Origin: Nocardioides sp. URHA0020
GTDB taxonomy: Bacteria; Actinomycetota; Actinomycetes; Propionibacteriales; Nocardioidaceae
Length of the DNA stretch: 64,000 bases
Assembly (NCBI RefSeq): GCF_000620705.1
Contig: NZ_KK211169.1
Span: 409,895-473,894, forward strand
Direction of reading: 5' to 3'
The stretch's first letter is position 1. Each line of letters starts with the position of its first letter. The notes beneath the pieces were generated by a model. It had not been told where the DNA came from, searched no databases, and was given only the letters and a program-made list of their open reading frames with translations. Below are positions 34,987 through 44,688 of the stretch, in pieces. Position numbers and translations under genes: made by a program.

Positions 34987-35988
34987 GTGCTGAAGAAGAC
35001 TCTGATCGCGGCTACCGCGATCACCCTGAGCGCGTTCGCGCTCACCGCCTGCGGCAGCGACTCCGACGGCGGCGACGACAAGGCCTCGGACGCCGGCGGC
35101 CCGATCACCATGGGCTTCGCCCAGGTCGGTGCCGAGAGCGGGTGGCGGACCGCCAACACCAAGTCGATCCAGGACTCCGCCAAGGATGCCGGTGTCGACC
35201 TGAAGTTCACCGACGCCCAGGGCAAGCAGGAGAACCAGATCCAGGCGATCCGGTCCTACATCCAGCAGAAGGTCGACGTCATCGCCTTCAGCCCGGTCGT
35301 GGAGACCGGCTGGGACGCCGTCCTCCAGGAGGCCAAGGCCGCCAACATCCCGGTGATCCTCACCGACCGGGCCGTCGACAGCAAGGACACGTCGCTCTAC
35401 AAGACGTTCCTCGGCTCCGACTTCGTGGTCGAGGGCCAGAAGGCCGGCCAGTGGGTCGTGGACAACGCCGCCGACGCCGATGTCAACGGCGACGGCAAGA
35501 TCAACGTGGTGCAGCTCGAGGGCACGACGGGCGCTGCGCCGGCGATCGACCGCGGCGAGGGCTTCGCCGACACGATCAAGGCCGACCCGTCGATCAAGGT
35601 GGTCGCATCCCAGACCGGAGACTTCACCCGTGACGGCGGCAAGCAGGTCATGGAGTCCTTCCTGCAGTCCCAGGACGGCATCGACGTGCTGTTCGCGCAG
35701 AACGACGACATGGGCCTCGGCGCCATCGAGGCGATCGAGGCCGCCGGCCTGACGCCCGGCAAGGACATCAAGATCATCACGGTGGACGCCGTGCACGACG
35801 GCATGCAGGCCCTGTCCGACGGCAAGATCAACTTCATCGTGGAGTGCAGCCCGCTCCTCGGGCCGCAGCTGATGGACGTGGCCGAGAAGGTCCTCGCCGG
35901 TGACAAGGTCGACCCGCGGATCCTCACCAAGGAGACCACCTTCAACCAGGAGCAGGCCACGGCGGCCCTGCCCGACCGGCAGTACTGA
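34987..35988 (+). CDS. Furanose-type sugar-binding lipoprotein (YtfQ-like)
   Basis: 333 residues. A lipoprotein signal peptide ends in the lipobox LTAC (Cys21), followed by an acidic linker and a periplasmic-binding fold. The segments GFAQVGAESGWRTANT, QGKQENQIQAIRSYI, FSPVVETGWDAVLQEAK and FAQNDDMGLGAIEAI closely follow E. coli YtfQ, the galactofuranose receptor. GTG 34987 has GGAGGAAG about 5 nt upstream. It heads the importer genes. In an operon with araB-araD-araA the natural ligand is probably arabinofuranose or a related pentofuranose; this is inference. Confidence 0.9.
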   Translation: MLKKTLIAATAITLSAFALTACGSDSDGGDDKASDAGGPITMGFAQVGAESGWRTANTKSIQDSAKDAGVDLKFTDAQGKQENQIQAIRSYIQQKVDVIAFSPVVETGWDAVLQEAKAANIPVILTDRAVDSKDTSLYKTFLGSDFVVEGQKAGQWVVDNAADADVNGDGKINVVQLEGTTGAAPAIDRGEGFADTIKADPSIKVVASQTGDFTRDGGKQVMESFLQSQDGIDVLFAQNDDMGLGAIEAIEAAGLTPGKDIKIITVDAVHDGMQALSDGKINFIVECSPLLGPQLMDVAEKVLAGDKVDPRILTKETTFNQEQATAALPDRQY

Positions 35989-36000
35989 GCCATCGCCAGC

Positions 36001-36078
36001 GCCGCTCGCCGAGCGGCACGCACCGCACGGCGGCGCCGGGTCCCTCCCTCTCGACCTCCGGGTCGGGCCCGGCGCCGC
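36001..36078 (+). terminator. Intraoperon stem-loops after the binding-protein gene
   Basis: GCCGCTC-GCC-GAGCGGC (36001-36017) is a perfect 7-bp hairpin. GCGGCGCCGGG (36030-36040) pairs with CCCGGCGCCGC (36068-36078), an 11-bp perfect stem. Structures at this position, after a binding-protein gene and before its ATPase and permeases, typically stabilise the upstream message or partly terminate, giving excess binding protein. No U-tract. Confidence 0.6.
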
Positions 36079-36116
36079 AGCCATCACCACCGCCACTCAC
36101 TCGTGAAGGGAGCGAG

Positions 36117-37700
36117 ATGACCCAGATGGACCTTCAGCCCGCACACGGTCCGAAGGCCTCGTCCGACGCTGACCGACCGGTGATCGAGATGCGCGACATC
36201 TCGATCACCTTCGGCAGCGTCCAGGCCCTGAGCGAGGTCTCGCTCCGGCTGCGCGCCGGTGAGGTGCACGCACTGATGGGTGAGAACGGTGCCGGCAAGT
36301 CGACCCTGATCAAGGCGCTCACCGGCGTCTACTCGATCGACGCCGGCACGGTGCTGGTCGACGGCGAGCAGCACGAGTTCAGCTCGCCGGCCGCCTCGCA
36401 GGCCGCGGGGATCAGCACCGTCTACCAAGAGGTCAACCTGCTCCCGAACCTGACCGTCGCCGAGAACATGCTGCTCGGTCGCGAGCCCCGTCGGTTCGGT
36501 GGCATCAACGTCCGCGCGATGAACCGCCGGGCCCGCGCCACCCTCGAGAGCCTGGGCATCGACGTCGACCCCACCTCCGAGCTCGGCGAGCACCCCATCG
36601 CGATCCAGCAGCTCGTCGCCATCGCGCGCGCCGTCGACGTGGAGGCACGCGTGCTCATCCTCGACGAGCCCACCTCCAGCCTGGACACCGACGAGGTGGC
36701 CAAGCTGTTCGAGGTGATGCGCCGGCTGCGCGACCAGGGTGTCGCGATCGTCTTCGTCTCCCACTTCCTCGACCAGGTCTACGAGATCGCCGACCGGATG
36801 ACGATCCTGCGCAACGGCCGGCTCGTCACCGAGCGGATGGTCGCCGAGACCACCCAGCTCGAGCTGGTCAAGCTCATGATCGGCCGCGAGCTCGAGGTCC
36901 TCGAGCGCCTCGACCGCAAGGTCAGCGCGCGGACCGCCGACGAGTCGGGCGTCCCCGTGCTCAGGGCGGTCGGGGTGGGCCGCAAGGGCGCGCTGGAGGC
37001 GACCGACCTCGACCTGTACGAGGGCGAGGTGATCGGCCTCGCCGGCCTGCTGGGCTCCGGGCGCACCGAGCTGGCACGCCTGCTCTTCGGTGCGGACTCC
37101 ACCGACACCGGTGAGGTCGTGATCCGCTCCGAGCGGCGCCGGCTGCGCAGCCCGCGCCACGCGATCGACCGCAAGGTCGCCTTCTCCAGCGAGGACCGCA
37201 AGGCCGAGGGCGTCATCGGCGACCTCACGGTCGCCGACAACATGCTGCTCGCCCTCCAGGCGTCGCGGGGCTGGCTGCGGCCGATCCCGCAGGCCACCCG
37301 CACCAAGCTGGTCGAGCAGTACCTCCAGGCGCTCGACATCCGTCCGGCCGACCCCACGGCGCTGATGCGCAACCTGTCCGGCGGCAACCAGCAGAAGGTG
37401 CTGCTCGCCCGGTGGCTGATCACCGAGCCCGAGGTCCTGATCCTCGACGAGCCGACCCGGGGCATCGACATCGGCGCCAAGGCGCAGATCCAGGCCAAGG
37501 TCGCCGAGCTCTCGGCGCAGGGCATGGCGGTGGTGTTCATCTCCGCCGAGCTCGAGGAGGTGCTCCGACTCAGCGACCGGCTGGTCGTGATGCGCGACCG
37601 CCGCAAGATCGACGAGCGGCCCAACAACGACGTCACCGTCGGCGACGTCCTCGAGATCATCGCGGGCGAGACCCGCGAGGAGGAGGGTCCCCGTGCCTGA
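36117..37700 (+). CDS. Sugar ABC importer ATPase with two nucleotide-binding domains (YtfR-like)
   Basis: 527 residues. NBD 1 has Walker A GENGAGKSTLIKALTG (about residues 58-73) and Walker B VLILDEPTSSLD. NBD 2 has the degenerate GLLGSGRTELARLLFG Walker A usual for this class, signature LSGGNQQKVLLARWL and Walker B VLILDEPTRGID. This is the RbsA/MglA/YtfR type that energises monosaccharide import with two permeases. ATG 36117 follows AAGGGAG; ATG 36126 is a possible alternative. It overlaps the first permease by 8 bases. Confidence 0.93.
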   Translation: MTQMDLQPAHGPKASSDADRPVIEMRDISITFGSVQALSEVSLRLRAGEVHALMGENGAGKSTLIKALTGVYSIDAGTVLVDGEQHEFSSPAASQAAGISTVYQEVNLLPNLTVAENMLLGREPRRFGGINVRAMNRRARATLESLGIDVDPTSELGEHPIAIQQLVAIARAVDVEARVLILDEPTSSLDTDEVAKLFEVMRRLRDQGVAIVFVSHFLDQVYEIADRMTILRNGRLVTERMVAETTQLELVKLMIGRELEVLERLDRKVSARTADESGVPVLRAVGVGRKGALEATDLDLYEGEVIGLAGLLGSGRTELARLLFGADSTDTGEVVIRSERRRLRSPRHAIDRKVAFSSEDRKAEGVIGDLTVADNMLLALQASRGWLRPIPQATRTKLVEQYLQALDIRPADPTALMRNLSGGNQQKVLLARWLITEPEVLILDEPTRGIDIGAKAQIQAKVAELSAQGMAVVFISAELEEVLRLSDRLVVMRDRRKIDERPNNDVTVGDVLEIIAGETREEEGPRA

Positions 37701-38769
37701 GACGCAGACGGGCCTGCAGCGCGCCCTCCGGCACCCGCTGGTGTGGCCGGTCCTGGCCCTCGTGGTGCTGCTGGTCGTCAACGTGGTCGCGAAGCCCGGC
37801 TTCTTCGACATCCGGATGCAGGACGGACACCTGTACGGCAACCTCATCGACATCGTGCGCAACAGCGCCCCGGTGCTGCTGGTGGCACTGGGCATGACCC
37901 TGGTCATCGCGACCCGAGGCATCGACCTGTCGGTCGGGGCGATCGCCGCGATCTCCGCCGCGATCGCCTGCACCCGGATCGTCGGAGCGGGCGACGAGGG
38001 GGCGTTGACCACCGCGGTCATGGCGTGCACCTACGCGCTCGCCGTGTGCATCGTGCTCGGTGCCTGGAACGGCTTCCTGGTCTCGGTCCTCGGCATCCAG
38101 CCGATCATCGCGACGCTGGTCCTGATGGTCGCAGGCCGCGGCATCTCGATGGCCATCACCGACGGCCAGATCACCACGGTGCACAACACCTGGTTCAGCG
38201 ACCTGGCGACCGGCTACGTGCTGACGCTGCCGATCGCCTTCATCATCGCGCTGGGCATCCTGGCCCTGACGGCGGTGCTGACCCGACGTACGGCGCTCGG
38301 CATGCTGATCGAGGCCGTGGGCATCAACCCCGAGGCCAGCCGTCTCGCCGGCGTCCGCTCGCGCACCATCATCTGGACGGTCTACGCGTTCTCCGGCTTC
38401 TGCGCCGGCATCGCCGGCCTGGTGATCGCCGCCAACACCAACTCGGTCAACGCCAACAGCCTGGGCCTGTGGATCGAGCTGGACGCGATCCTCGCCGTCG
38501 TCATCGGCGGCACGTCGCTGGCCGGTGGCCGGTTCTCCCTCACCGGCACGCTGATCGGGGCGCTCTTCATCGCGACCCTCGCCCGCACCGTCAACAACAT
38601 CGGGATCCCGTCGGAGCTGAACTACCTCTTCAAGGCCGTCGTCGTGATCGCGGTGTGCCTCCTGCAGTCGCCGAAGGCCCGCTCCGCCTTCCGGGTCCGC
38701 CGCAGCAGCGGCCCGGGCAGTCCCGGCAGCACCGCCCCCGCCCTCGTGAAGACAGGTTCCGCAGCATGA
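37693..38769 (+). CDS. Sugar ABC transporter permease 1 (YtfT-like)
   Basis: 358 residues with about nine or ten membrane helices. The BPD_transp_2 core reads LVALGMTLVIATRGIDLSVG at about residues 58-77, followed by the conserved GWNGF-type loop (here GAWNGFLVSVLGIQPIIATL) and a VIGGTSLAGGRFSLTGT motif. GTG 37693 lies 8 bases inside the ATPase gene; the end overlaps permease 2 by ATGA. The N- and C-termini are cytoplasmic, with a basic C-terminal tail. Confidence 0.92.
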   Translation: MPETQTGLQRALRHPLVWPVLALVVLLVVNVVAKPGFFDIRMQDGHLYGNLIDIVRNSAPVLLVALGMTLVIATRGIDLSVGAIAAISAAIACTRIVGAGDEGALTTAVMACTYALAVCIVLGAWNGFLVSVLGIQPIIATLVLMVAGRGISMAITDGQITTVHNTWFSDLATGYVLTLPIAFIIALGILALTAVLTRRTALGMLIEAVGINPEASRLAGVRSRTIIWTVYAFSGFCAGIAGLVIAANTNSVNANSLGLWIELDAILAVVIGGTSLAGGRFSLTGTLIGALFIATLARTVNNIGIPSELNYLFKAVVVIAVCLLQSPKARSAFRVRRSSGPGSPGSTAPALVKTGSAA

Positions 38770-39767
38770 GCACCGCCACCGTCCCCGTCGACTCCCTCTG
38801 GGACCGCGTCAAGGGCTACAGCCCGCCGCCGCGCTACCTGCCCGTGCTCGCGACGCTCGGGCTCCTCGTGGGCATGTTCGCCATCGGCGGCGTCCGCTAC
38901 GAGGGCTTCTCCGACCCGCAGGTGCTGCTCAGCCTGCTGATCGACAACGCCTTCCTGATCGTGCTGGCCGTCGGCATGACCTTCGTGATCCTCACCGGCG
39001 GCATCGACCTCTCGGTCGGCTCCGTGGTGGCGCTGTCCACGATGATCGCCGCGAAGACGCTGGAGCTGGGCTGGCCGCCGTACCTCTCGATGGCGGCGGT
39101 GCTCGCCACCGGCACGTTGCTCGGGCTGCTGATGGGCCTGCTCATCCACTACTTCGACATCCAGCCCTTCATCGCGACCCTGGCGGGCCTCTTCCTGGCC
39201 CGCGGGCTCACCTTCCTGATCAGCATCGAGTCGATCTCGATCAGCGACCCGACCTTCACCAAGCTGGCGTTCAAGACCGTCACCTTCGGTGACTACTACC
39301 TCCGCTGGACGGCGATCATCGCCCTGGCGACGGTCGCGATCGCGGCGTACGTCCTGGCCCGGACCCGCTTCGGGCGCACCGTCTACGCGATCGGCGGCAA
39401 CGAGAGCTCCGCCATGCTGATGGGGCTCCGGGTGGCCTTCACGAAGGTCGGCGTCTACGTGATCAGCGGCTTCTGCGCCTCGCTCGGCGGGCTGCTCTTC
39501 TCCTTCTACATCCTGTCCGGCAACAGCCTGCACGCGGTCGGCACCGAGCTCGACGCCATCGCCGCGGTCGTCATCGGCGGGACGCTTCTCACGGGCGGGC
39601 GGGGGTACGTCGTCGGCTCGCTGCTGGGCGTGATGGTCCTCGGGATGATCAAGACCCTGATCTCCTTCGACGGGACCCTGAGCTCGTACTGGATCCGCAT
39701 CATCACCGGTGCTCTGCTGCTCGCGTTCGTGATCGTCCAGCGTTTCGCCACCCGGCGGAGCTCGTGA
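38766..39767 (+). CDS. Sugar ABC transporter permease 2 (YjfF-like)
   Basis: 333 residues, paralogous to permease 1: VLAVGMTFVILTGGIDLSVG at about residues 60-79, FDIQPFIATLAGLFLARGLT, and VIGGTLLTGGRGYVVGS near the C-terminus. Two different permeases match the YtfT/YjfF heterodimer of galactofuranose importers rather than ribose (RbsC) or methyl-galactoside (MglC) importers with one permease gene, which supports furanose uptake. ATGA overlap upstream and GTGA overlap with the second LacI gene downstream. Confidence 0.92.
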   Translation: MSTATVPVDSLWDRVKGYSPPPRYLPVLATLGLLVGMFAIGGVRYEGFSDPQVLLSLLIDNAFLIVLAVGMTFVILTGGIDLSVGSVVALSTMIAAKTLELGWPPYLSMAAVLATGTLLGLLMGLLIHYFDIQPFIATLAGLFLARGLTFLISIESISISDPTFTKLAFKTVTFGDYYLRWTAIIALATVAIAAYVLARTRFGRTVYAIGGNESSAMLMGLRVAFTKVGVYVISGFCASLGGLLFSFYILSGNSLHAVGTELDAIAAVVIGGTLLTGGRGYVVGSLLGVMVLGMIKTLISFDGTLSSYWIRIITGALLLAFVIVQRFATRRSS

Positions 39768-40810
39768 CCGAGGCGGCCGCACGTCCACCCGCGGAGCGGG
39801 TGCCGGTGATGGCGGACGTCGCGCGCCTGGCCGGCGTCTCGCACCAGACGGTCTCGCGGGTGGTCAACGGGCAGAGCAACCTGCGCCCGGAGACCCGCGA
39901 CCGCGTGCTGCAGGCGATCCGCCAGCTCGGCTACCGGCCCAACTCGGCGGCTCGCGCCCTGGTCACCCGGCGCTCGGCGACCATCGGGGTGATCGGGTCC
40001 AAGAGCGGCTTCTGGGGTCCGAGCACGGTGCACCGCACCATTCAGGCGGCGGGACGCGAGGCGGGCTACTTCGTCAGCTCCGCCAACCTGCAGAGCCTGA
40101 CGCGGGAGGAGCTGGTCGATGCGATCAGCCACCTGCGTGACCAGAGCGTCGAGGCGATCGTGCTGATCGGCGGCACCGACGACGCGGTCCAGGTCGCCCG
40201 GGCCCAGGAGGACCTGGGGACCCCGGTGATCGTGGTCGAGGGCGACGAGACCAAGACCCGCTGGACGGTCGGGGTCGACCAGGCGGCCGGGGCCGCGCTC
40301 GGCACCCACCACCTGATCGCGCTCGGGCACCGCGACATCCTGCACCTGGGGGGTCCGGCCTCCTGGACCGAGGGCCGCTCCCGCCTCGCCGGCTACCAGC
40401 AGGCGATGCACGAGGCCGGGCTGCGCACGCTGCCGCACGTCGAGGGCGAGTGGACGGCCCGCAGCGGCTACGAGGCCGGGCGCGAGATCTCCCGCCGCGA
40501 CGACGTGAGCGCCGTCTTCTGCGCCAACGACCAGATGGCCCTGGGGCTGCTGCGCGCGCTCAACGAGGCCGGGCGCTCGGTCCCGGGCGACGTCAGCGTC
40601 GTCGGCTTCGACGACATCCCCGAGGCGGCGTACCTGCTCCCACCCCTCACCACGGTGCGCCAGGACTTCACCGCCGTCGGCCGCCGCGCGATCGAGATCA
40701 TCCAGGCCGCCCTGGCCGGCAAGACCGCCCCCGAGCGCCTGATCAGCCCCGAGCTCGTGGTGCGCGCCAGCAGCGCCGCACCCACCCCCCGAACGAAGTC
40801 GAGGAAGTAG
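39764..40810 (+). CDS. LacI-family transcriptional regulator (second)
   Basis: 348 residues. The helix-turn-helix VMADVARLAGVSHQTVSRVV (about residues 16-35) and hinge precede a sugar-sensing domain with VFCANDQMALGLLRALNEAG and VVGFDDIPEAAYLLPP. It begins in a GTGA overlap with permease 2 and ends 3 nt before araB, so it is expressed with the operon it probably represses. It shares many segments with the first LacI protein, indicating duplication. Which of the two binds the TGTTAACGTTCACA-type sites cannot be decided from sequence. Confidence 0.9.
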   Translation: MTEAAARPPAERVPVMADVARLAGVSHQTVSRVVNGQSNLRPETRDRVLQAIRQLGYRPNSAARALVTRRSATIGVIGSKSGFWGPSTVHRTIQAAGREAGYFVSSANLQSLTREELVDAISHLRDQSVEAIVLIGGTDDAVQVARAQEDLGTPVIVVEGDETKTRWTVGVDQAAGAALGTHHLIALGHRDILHLGGPASWTEGRSRLAGYQQAMHEAGLRTLPHVEGEWTARSGYEAGREISRRDDVSAVFCANDQMALGLLRALNEAGRSVPGDVSVVGFDDIPEAAYLLPPLTTVRQDFTAVGRRAIEIIQAALAGKTAPERLISPELVVRASSAAPTPRTKSRK

Positions 40811-40813
40811 CAG

Positions 40814-42493
40814 ATGTCCGTCCCGCAGCAGTACGTCGTCGGTGTCGACTTCGGCACCCTGTCCGGGCGCGCCGTCGTGGTGCGCGTGGCCGACGGTGCC
40901 GAGCTCGGCACCGCCACCCACGCCTACCCGCACGGGGTGCTCGAGCGGTCGCTGCCCGACGGCACCGAGCTGGCCCCGGACTGGGCGCTGCAGGTGCCCG
41001 AGGACTACCGGGAGGTGCTGCGCACCGCCGTGCCCGCGGCCGTGACCGCTGCGGGCATCGACCCGGCGGACGTCATCGGCATCGCCACCGACTTCACCGC
41101 GTGCACGATGGTGCCGACGCTCGCCGACGGCACCCCGCTCAACGAGCTCGAGGGGCACGCCGGCAACCCGCACGCCTACGTGAAGCTGTGGAAGCACCAC
41201 GCCGCCCAGCCGCAGGCCGACCGGATCAACCGGCTCGCCGCTGACCGCCGCGAGCCCTGGCTGCCGCGGTACGGCGGCCTCATCTCGTCGGAGTGGGAGC
41301 TCGCCAAGGGGCTGGAGCTCTACGAGGCCGACCGGGCGACGTACGACCGGATGGAGCGCTTCGTCGAGGCGGCCGACTGGATCGTGTGGCAGCTGACCGG
41401 GCGCTACGTCCGCAACGCGTGCACGGCCGGCTACAAGGGCCAGCTCCAGGAGGGTGCCTACCCGTCGACGGAGTTCCTCGAGGAGCTGGCCCCGGGGTTC
41501 GGCGGGTTCGTGCCCGACAAGCTCGACCAGCCGATCGGACAGCTCGGCGACCGCGCCGGCTCGCTGACCGCGGAGGCGGCGGCGTGGACCGGCCTGCCGG
41601 AGGGCATCGCCGTCGCCGTCGGCAACGTCGACGCCCACGTGACGGCGCCCGCGGCGCAGGCCGTCGGGCCAGGTCAGATGGTCGCGATCATGGGCACCTC
41701 GACCTGCCACATCATGAGCTCCGACGTGCTGCGCGAGGTGCCCGGCATGTGCGGGGTCGTCGATGGCGGCATCGTGGCCGGGGCGTGGGGCTACGAGGCC
41801 GGCCAGAGCGGGGTCGGCGACATCTTCGGGTGGTTCACCGAGACGTCCGTGCCCGCGTCGTACGCCGAGCAGGCGGCCGCGGCCGGCCAGACCCTGCACG
41901 AGCTGCTCACCGAGCTGGCCGCGCGCCAGGAGGTGGGGGAGCACGGCCTGGTCGCGCTCGACTGGCACAGCGGCAACCGGTCGGTCCTGGTCGACCACGA
42001 GCTGACCGGGCTCGTCCTCGGCCAGACCCTGGCGACCCGGCCGGAGGACGTCTACCGCGCGCTCCTCGAGGCCACCGCGTTCGGGACCCGGGTGATCGTG
42101 GAGACCTTCCGCGACAGCGGCGTGCCGGTCGAGGAGTTCATCGTCGCCGGCGGGCTCGCCAAGAATCGGCTGCTGATGCAGATCTACGCCGACGTCACCG
42201 GGCTGCCGCTCTCGGTGATCGGCTCCGAGCAGGGTCCGGCCCTGGGCGCGGCGATCCACGCCGCCGTGGCGGCGGGTGCCTACCCCGACGTCGCGACGGC
42301 CGCCAAGAGCATGGGCCGGGTGGAGCGCGCGGCGTACCTCCCCGACGACGCCCGTGCCGAGGTCTACGACGCGCTCTTCGAGGAGTACCTCGCGCTGCAC
42401 GACCACTTCGGACGCCGAGACCGCGCGATGCGGCGGCTCAAGGCGATCCGACGGGCAGCGGTCGAGCGCCGCCGGGCCGGGGGCGCGTCATGA
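40814..42493 (+). CDS. araB: Ribulokinase
   Basis: 559-residue FGGY kinase phosphorylating L-ribulose to L-ribulose 5-phosphate. The N-terminal ATPase fold carries VGVDFGTLSGRAVVV (phosphate 1) and the AraB-specific DFTACTMVPTLADG and EGHAGNPHAYVKLWKHHAA. The second domain has IMGTSTCHIM (phosphate 2) and FIVAGGLAKNRLLMQIYAD. GAGGAAG before ATG 40814 is a suitable ribosome site. It overlaps araD by ATGA. The long AraB-type length separates it from xylulokinase or L-fuculokinase (about 480-500). Confidence 0.95.
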   Translation: MSVPQQYVVGVDFGTLSGRAVVVRVADGAELGTATHAYPHGVLERSLPDGTELAPDWALQVPEDYREVLRTAVPAAVTAAGIDPADVIGIATDFTACTMVPTLADGTPLNELEGHAGNPHAYVKLWKHHAAQPQADRINRLAADRREPWLPRYGGLISSEWELAKGLELYEADRATYDRMERFVEAADWIVWQLTGRYVRNACTAGYKGQLQEGAYPSTEFLEELAPGFGGFVPDKLDQPIGQLGDRAGSLTAEAAAWTGLPEGIAVAVGNVDAHVTAPAAQAVGPGQMVAIMGTSTCHIMSSDVLREVPGMCGVVDGGIVAGAWGYEAGQSGVGDIFGWFTETSVPASYAEQAAAAGQTLHELLTELAARQEVGEHGLVALDWHSGNRSVLVDHELTGLVLGQTLATRPEDVYRALLEATAFGTRVIVETFRDSGVPVEEFIVAGGLAKNRLLMQIYADVTGLPLSVIGSEQGPALGAAIHAAVAAGAYPDVATAAKSMGRVERAAYLPDDARAEVYDALFEEYLALHDHFGRRDRAMRRLKAIRRAAVERRRAGGAS

Positions 42494-43167
42494 CCGCGGT
42501 CACCGACACCCAGGCCACGATCGCGGCGGTCCGCCGGGACGTCGCGGCGCTGCACGCGGAGCTGACGCGCTACCAGCTGGTCGTGTGGACCGCCGGCAAC
42601 GTCTCGGCCCGGGTGCCCGGCCACGACATGCTGGTGATCAAGCCCAGCGGGGTGTCCTACGACGACCTGACGCCGGAGAACATGGTGGTCTGCGACCTGC
42701 ACGGCGTGGTGGTCGACGGCGCGCACGCCCCGTCGTCCGACACCGAGGCGCAGGCCTACGTCTACCGCGAGCTGCCCCACGTCGGCGGGGTCGTGCACAC
42801 GCACTCGACGTACGCCACCGCCTGGGCGGCCCGCGCCGAGCCGATCCCGTGCGTGCTCACCATGACAGCCGACGAGTTCGGCGGCGAGATCCCGGTCGGG
42901 CCCTTCGCGGTCATCGGCGACGACTCGATCGGGCGCGGCATCGTCGAGACGCTGCGGGGGAGCCGCTCGCCGGCCGTGCTCATGCAGAACCACGGGGTCT
43001 TCACCGTCGGGCCCACCCCCCGGGCGGCGGTCAAGGCGGCGGTGATGTGCGAGGACGTCGCACGCACCGTCCACGTCTCCCGCCAGCTCGGCGCACCCGT
43101 GCCCATCGCCGCCGCCGACGTCGACCGCCTGTTCGACCGCTACCAGAACGTGTACGGCCAGCGCTGA
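42490..43167 (+). CDS. araD: L-ribulose-5-phosphate 4-epimerase
   Basis: 225-residue zinc enzyme of the class II aldolase fold producing D-xylulose 5-phosphate. The motifs are TAGNVSARVPG (phosphate binding, about residues 36-46), IKPSGVSYDDLTPENMVV, the zinc pair in VVHTHSTYATAWA (about 98-110) and the third His in MQNHGVFTVG. ATGA overlap with araB. It completes the araB-araA-araD set, here in the order B-D-A. Confidence 0.94.
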   Translation: MTAVTDTQATIAAVRRDVAALHAELTRYQLVVWTAGNVSARVPGHDMLVIKPSGVSYDDLTPENMVVCDLHGVVVDGAHAPSSDTEAQAYVYRELPHVGGVVHTHSTYATAWAARAEPIPCVLTMTADEFGGEIPVGPFAVIGDDSIGRGIVETLRGSRSPAVLMQNHGVFTVGPTPRAAVKAAVMCEDVARTVHVSRQLGAPVPIAAADVDRLFDRYQNVYGQR

Positions 43168-43191
43168 GGCGCCGGTCACCGAAGGAGAGAC

Positions 43192-44688
43192 ATGACGACC
43201 ACCGCGCCCGAGATCTGGTTCCTGACCGGGAGCCAGGGCATGTACGGACCGGAGACGCTGGAGCAGGTCGCCGAGCAGTCGCAGCAGGTCGCGCGCGAGC
43301 TCGGCGCGACGATGCCGGTGCCGGTCGTGTGGAAGCCGGTGCTGCTCGACGCGGCGGCGATCCACCGTCGGATGCTGGAGGCCACCAGCGCGCCCGAGTG
43401 CGTCGGCGTCATCACCTGGATGCACACGTTCTCGCCGGCCAAGATGTGGATCGCCGGTCTCGACGCGCTCCAGAAGCCGTTGCTGCACCTGCACACGCAG
43501 GCCGGCATGGAGCTGCCGTGGTCGACGATCGACATGGACTTCATGAACCTCAACCAAGCCGCCCACGGCGACCGCGAGCACGGCTACATCCAGACCCGCC
43601 TGGGGATCGCCCGCAAGACGGTCGCCGGGCACGTGCGCTCGCCCGAGGTGGCCCGGCGTACGGCGCTCTGGGCCCGCGCGGCCCTGGGCCGCCACGAGCT
43701 GCGCCAGCTCAAGCTGGTGCGCTTCGGCGACAACATGCGCAACGTCGCCGTCACCGAGGGCGACAAGGTGGAGGCGCAGCGGCGCTTCGGCGTCGCCGTC
43801 AACACCCACGGCGTCAACGACCTCGTCGAGGTGGTCGACGCCGTCGGGTCCGACGAGATCGACAAGCTCGTCACCGAGTACGCCGACACGTACGCCGTCG
43901 CTGCGGAGCTGCTGCCCGGCGGCGACCGGCACGAGTCGCTGCGCTACGGCGCGCGGGTCGAGCTGGGGCTGCGGGAGTTCCTCACAGCGGGTGGCTTCGG
44001 CGCCTTCACGACCAACTTCGAGGACCTCGGTGGGCTCCGCCAGCTGCCCGGGCTCGCCGTCCAGCGCCTGATGGCCGACGGCTACGGCTTCGGTGGCGAG
44101 GGCGACTGGAAGACCTCCGTGCTGCTGCGCGCGGCCAAGGTGATGGAGGCCGGGGAGCCGGGCGGCAGCTCGTTCATGGAGGACTACACCTACCACCTGG
44201 TGCCGGGCGCGGAGAAGGTGCTGGGCGCCCACATGCTCGAGGTGTGCCCCTCGATCGCCAGCGGCACGCCGACGCTGGAGGTGCACCCGCTCTCGATCGG
44301 CGGTCGTGAGGACCCCGTACGGCTGCGCTTCACCGCGGCGCCGGGGGAGGCCGTCGTCGTCGGCCTCTCCGACCTCGGGGACCGGATGCGGCTGACCCTC
44401 AACGAGATCGACGTGGTGGAGCCCGACGAGGAGCTCCCCCGGCTGCCCGTGGCGTGCGCCGTCTGGGAGCCCCGCCCGTCGCTGTCCGTCTCCGCCGAGG
44501 CCTGGCTGATGGCGGGCGCACCGCACCACACCGTCTTGTCGAGGTCGGTCGGGCGGGAGGTCTGGGAGGACTTCTCCGAGATGACCGGGGTCGAGGCGCT
44601 CGTGATCGACGCCGACACCACGACCCGGCGCTTCCAGCAGGAGCTCCGCTGGAGCGCGGCGTACCGGCGGCTGGCCGAAGGTCTGTGA
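43192..44688 (+). CDS. araA: L-arabinose isomerase
   Basis: 498-residue metal-dependent isomerase converting L-arabinose to L-ribulose. It begins with [17 protein letters not shown], the family opening, then [14 protein letters not shown] (about residues 77-90) and [19 protein letters not shown]. The active-site block is [20 protein letters not shown], with catalytic Glu in GEGDW. ATG 43192 has AAGGAG 5 nt upstream. The stop overlaps the following glycosidase gene (GTGA), tying that enzyme to arabinose metabolism. Confidence 0.95.
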   Translation: MTTTAPEIWFLTGSQGMYGPETLEQVAEQSQQVARELGATMPVPVVWKPVLLDAAAIHRRMLEATSAPECVGVITWMHTFSPAKMWIAGLDALQKPLLHLHTQAGMELPWSTIDMDFMNLNQAAHGDREHGYIQTRLGIARKTVAGHVRSPEVARRTALWARAALGRHELRQLKLVRFGDNMRNVAVTEGDKVEAQRRFGVAVNTHGVNDLVEVVDAVGSDEIDKLVTEYADTYAVAAELLPGGDRHESLRYGARVELGLREFLTAGGFGAFTTNFEDLGGLRQLPGLAVQRLMADGYGFGGEGDWKTSVLLRAAKVMEAGEPGGSSFMEDYTYHLVPGAEKVLGAHMLEVCPSIASGTPTLEVHPLSIGGREDPVRLRFTAAPGEAVVVGLSDLGDRMRLTLNEIDVVEPDEELPRLPVACAVWEPRPSLSVSAEAWLMAGAPHHTVLSRSVGREVWEDFSEMTGVEALVIDADTTTRRFQQELRWSAAYRRLAEGL

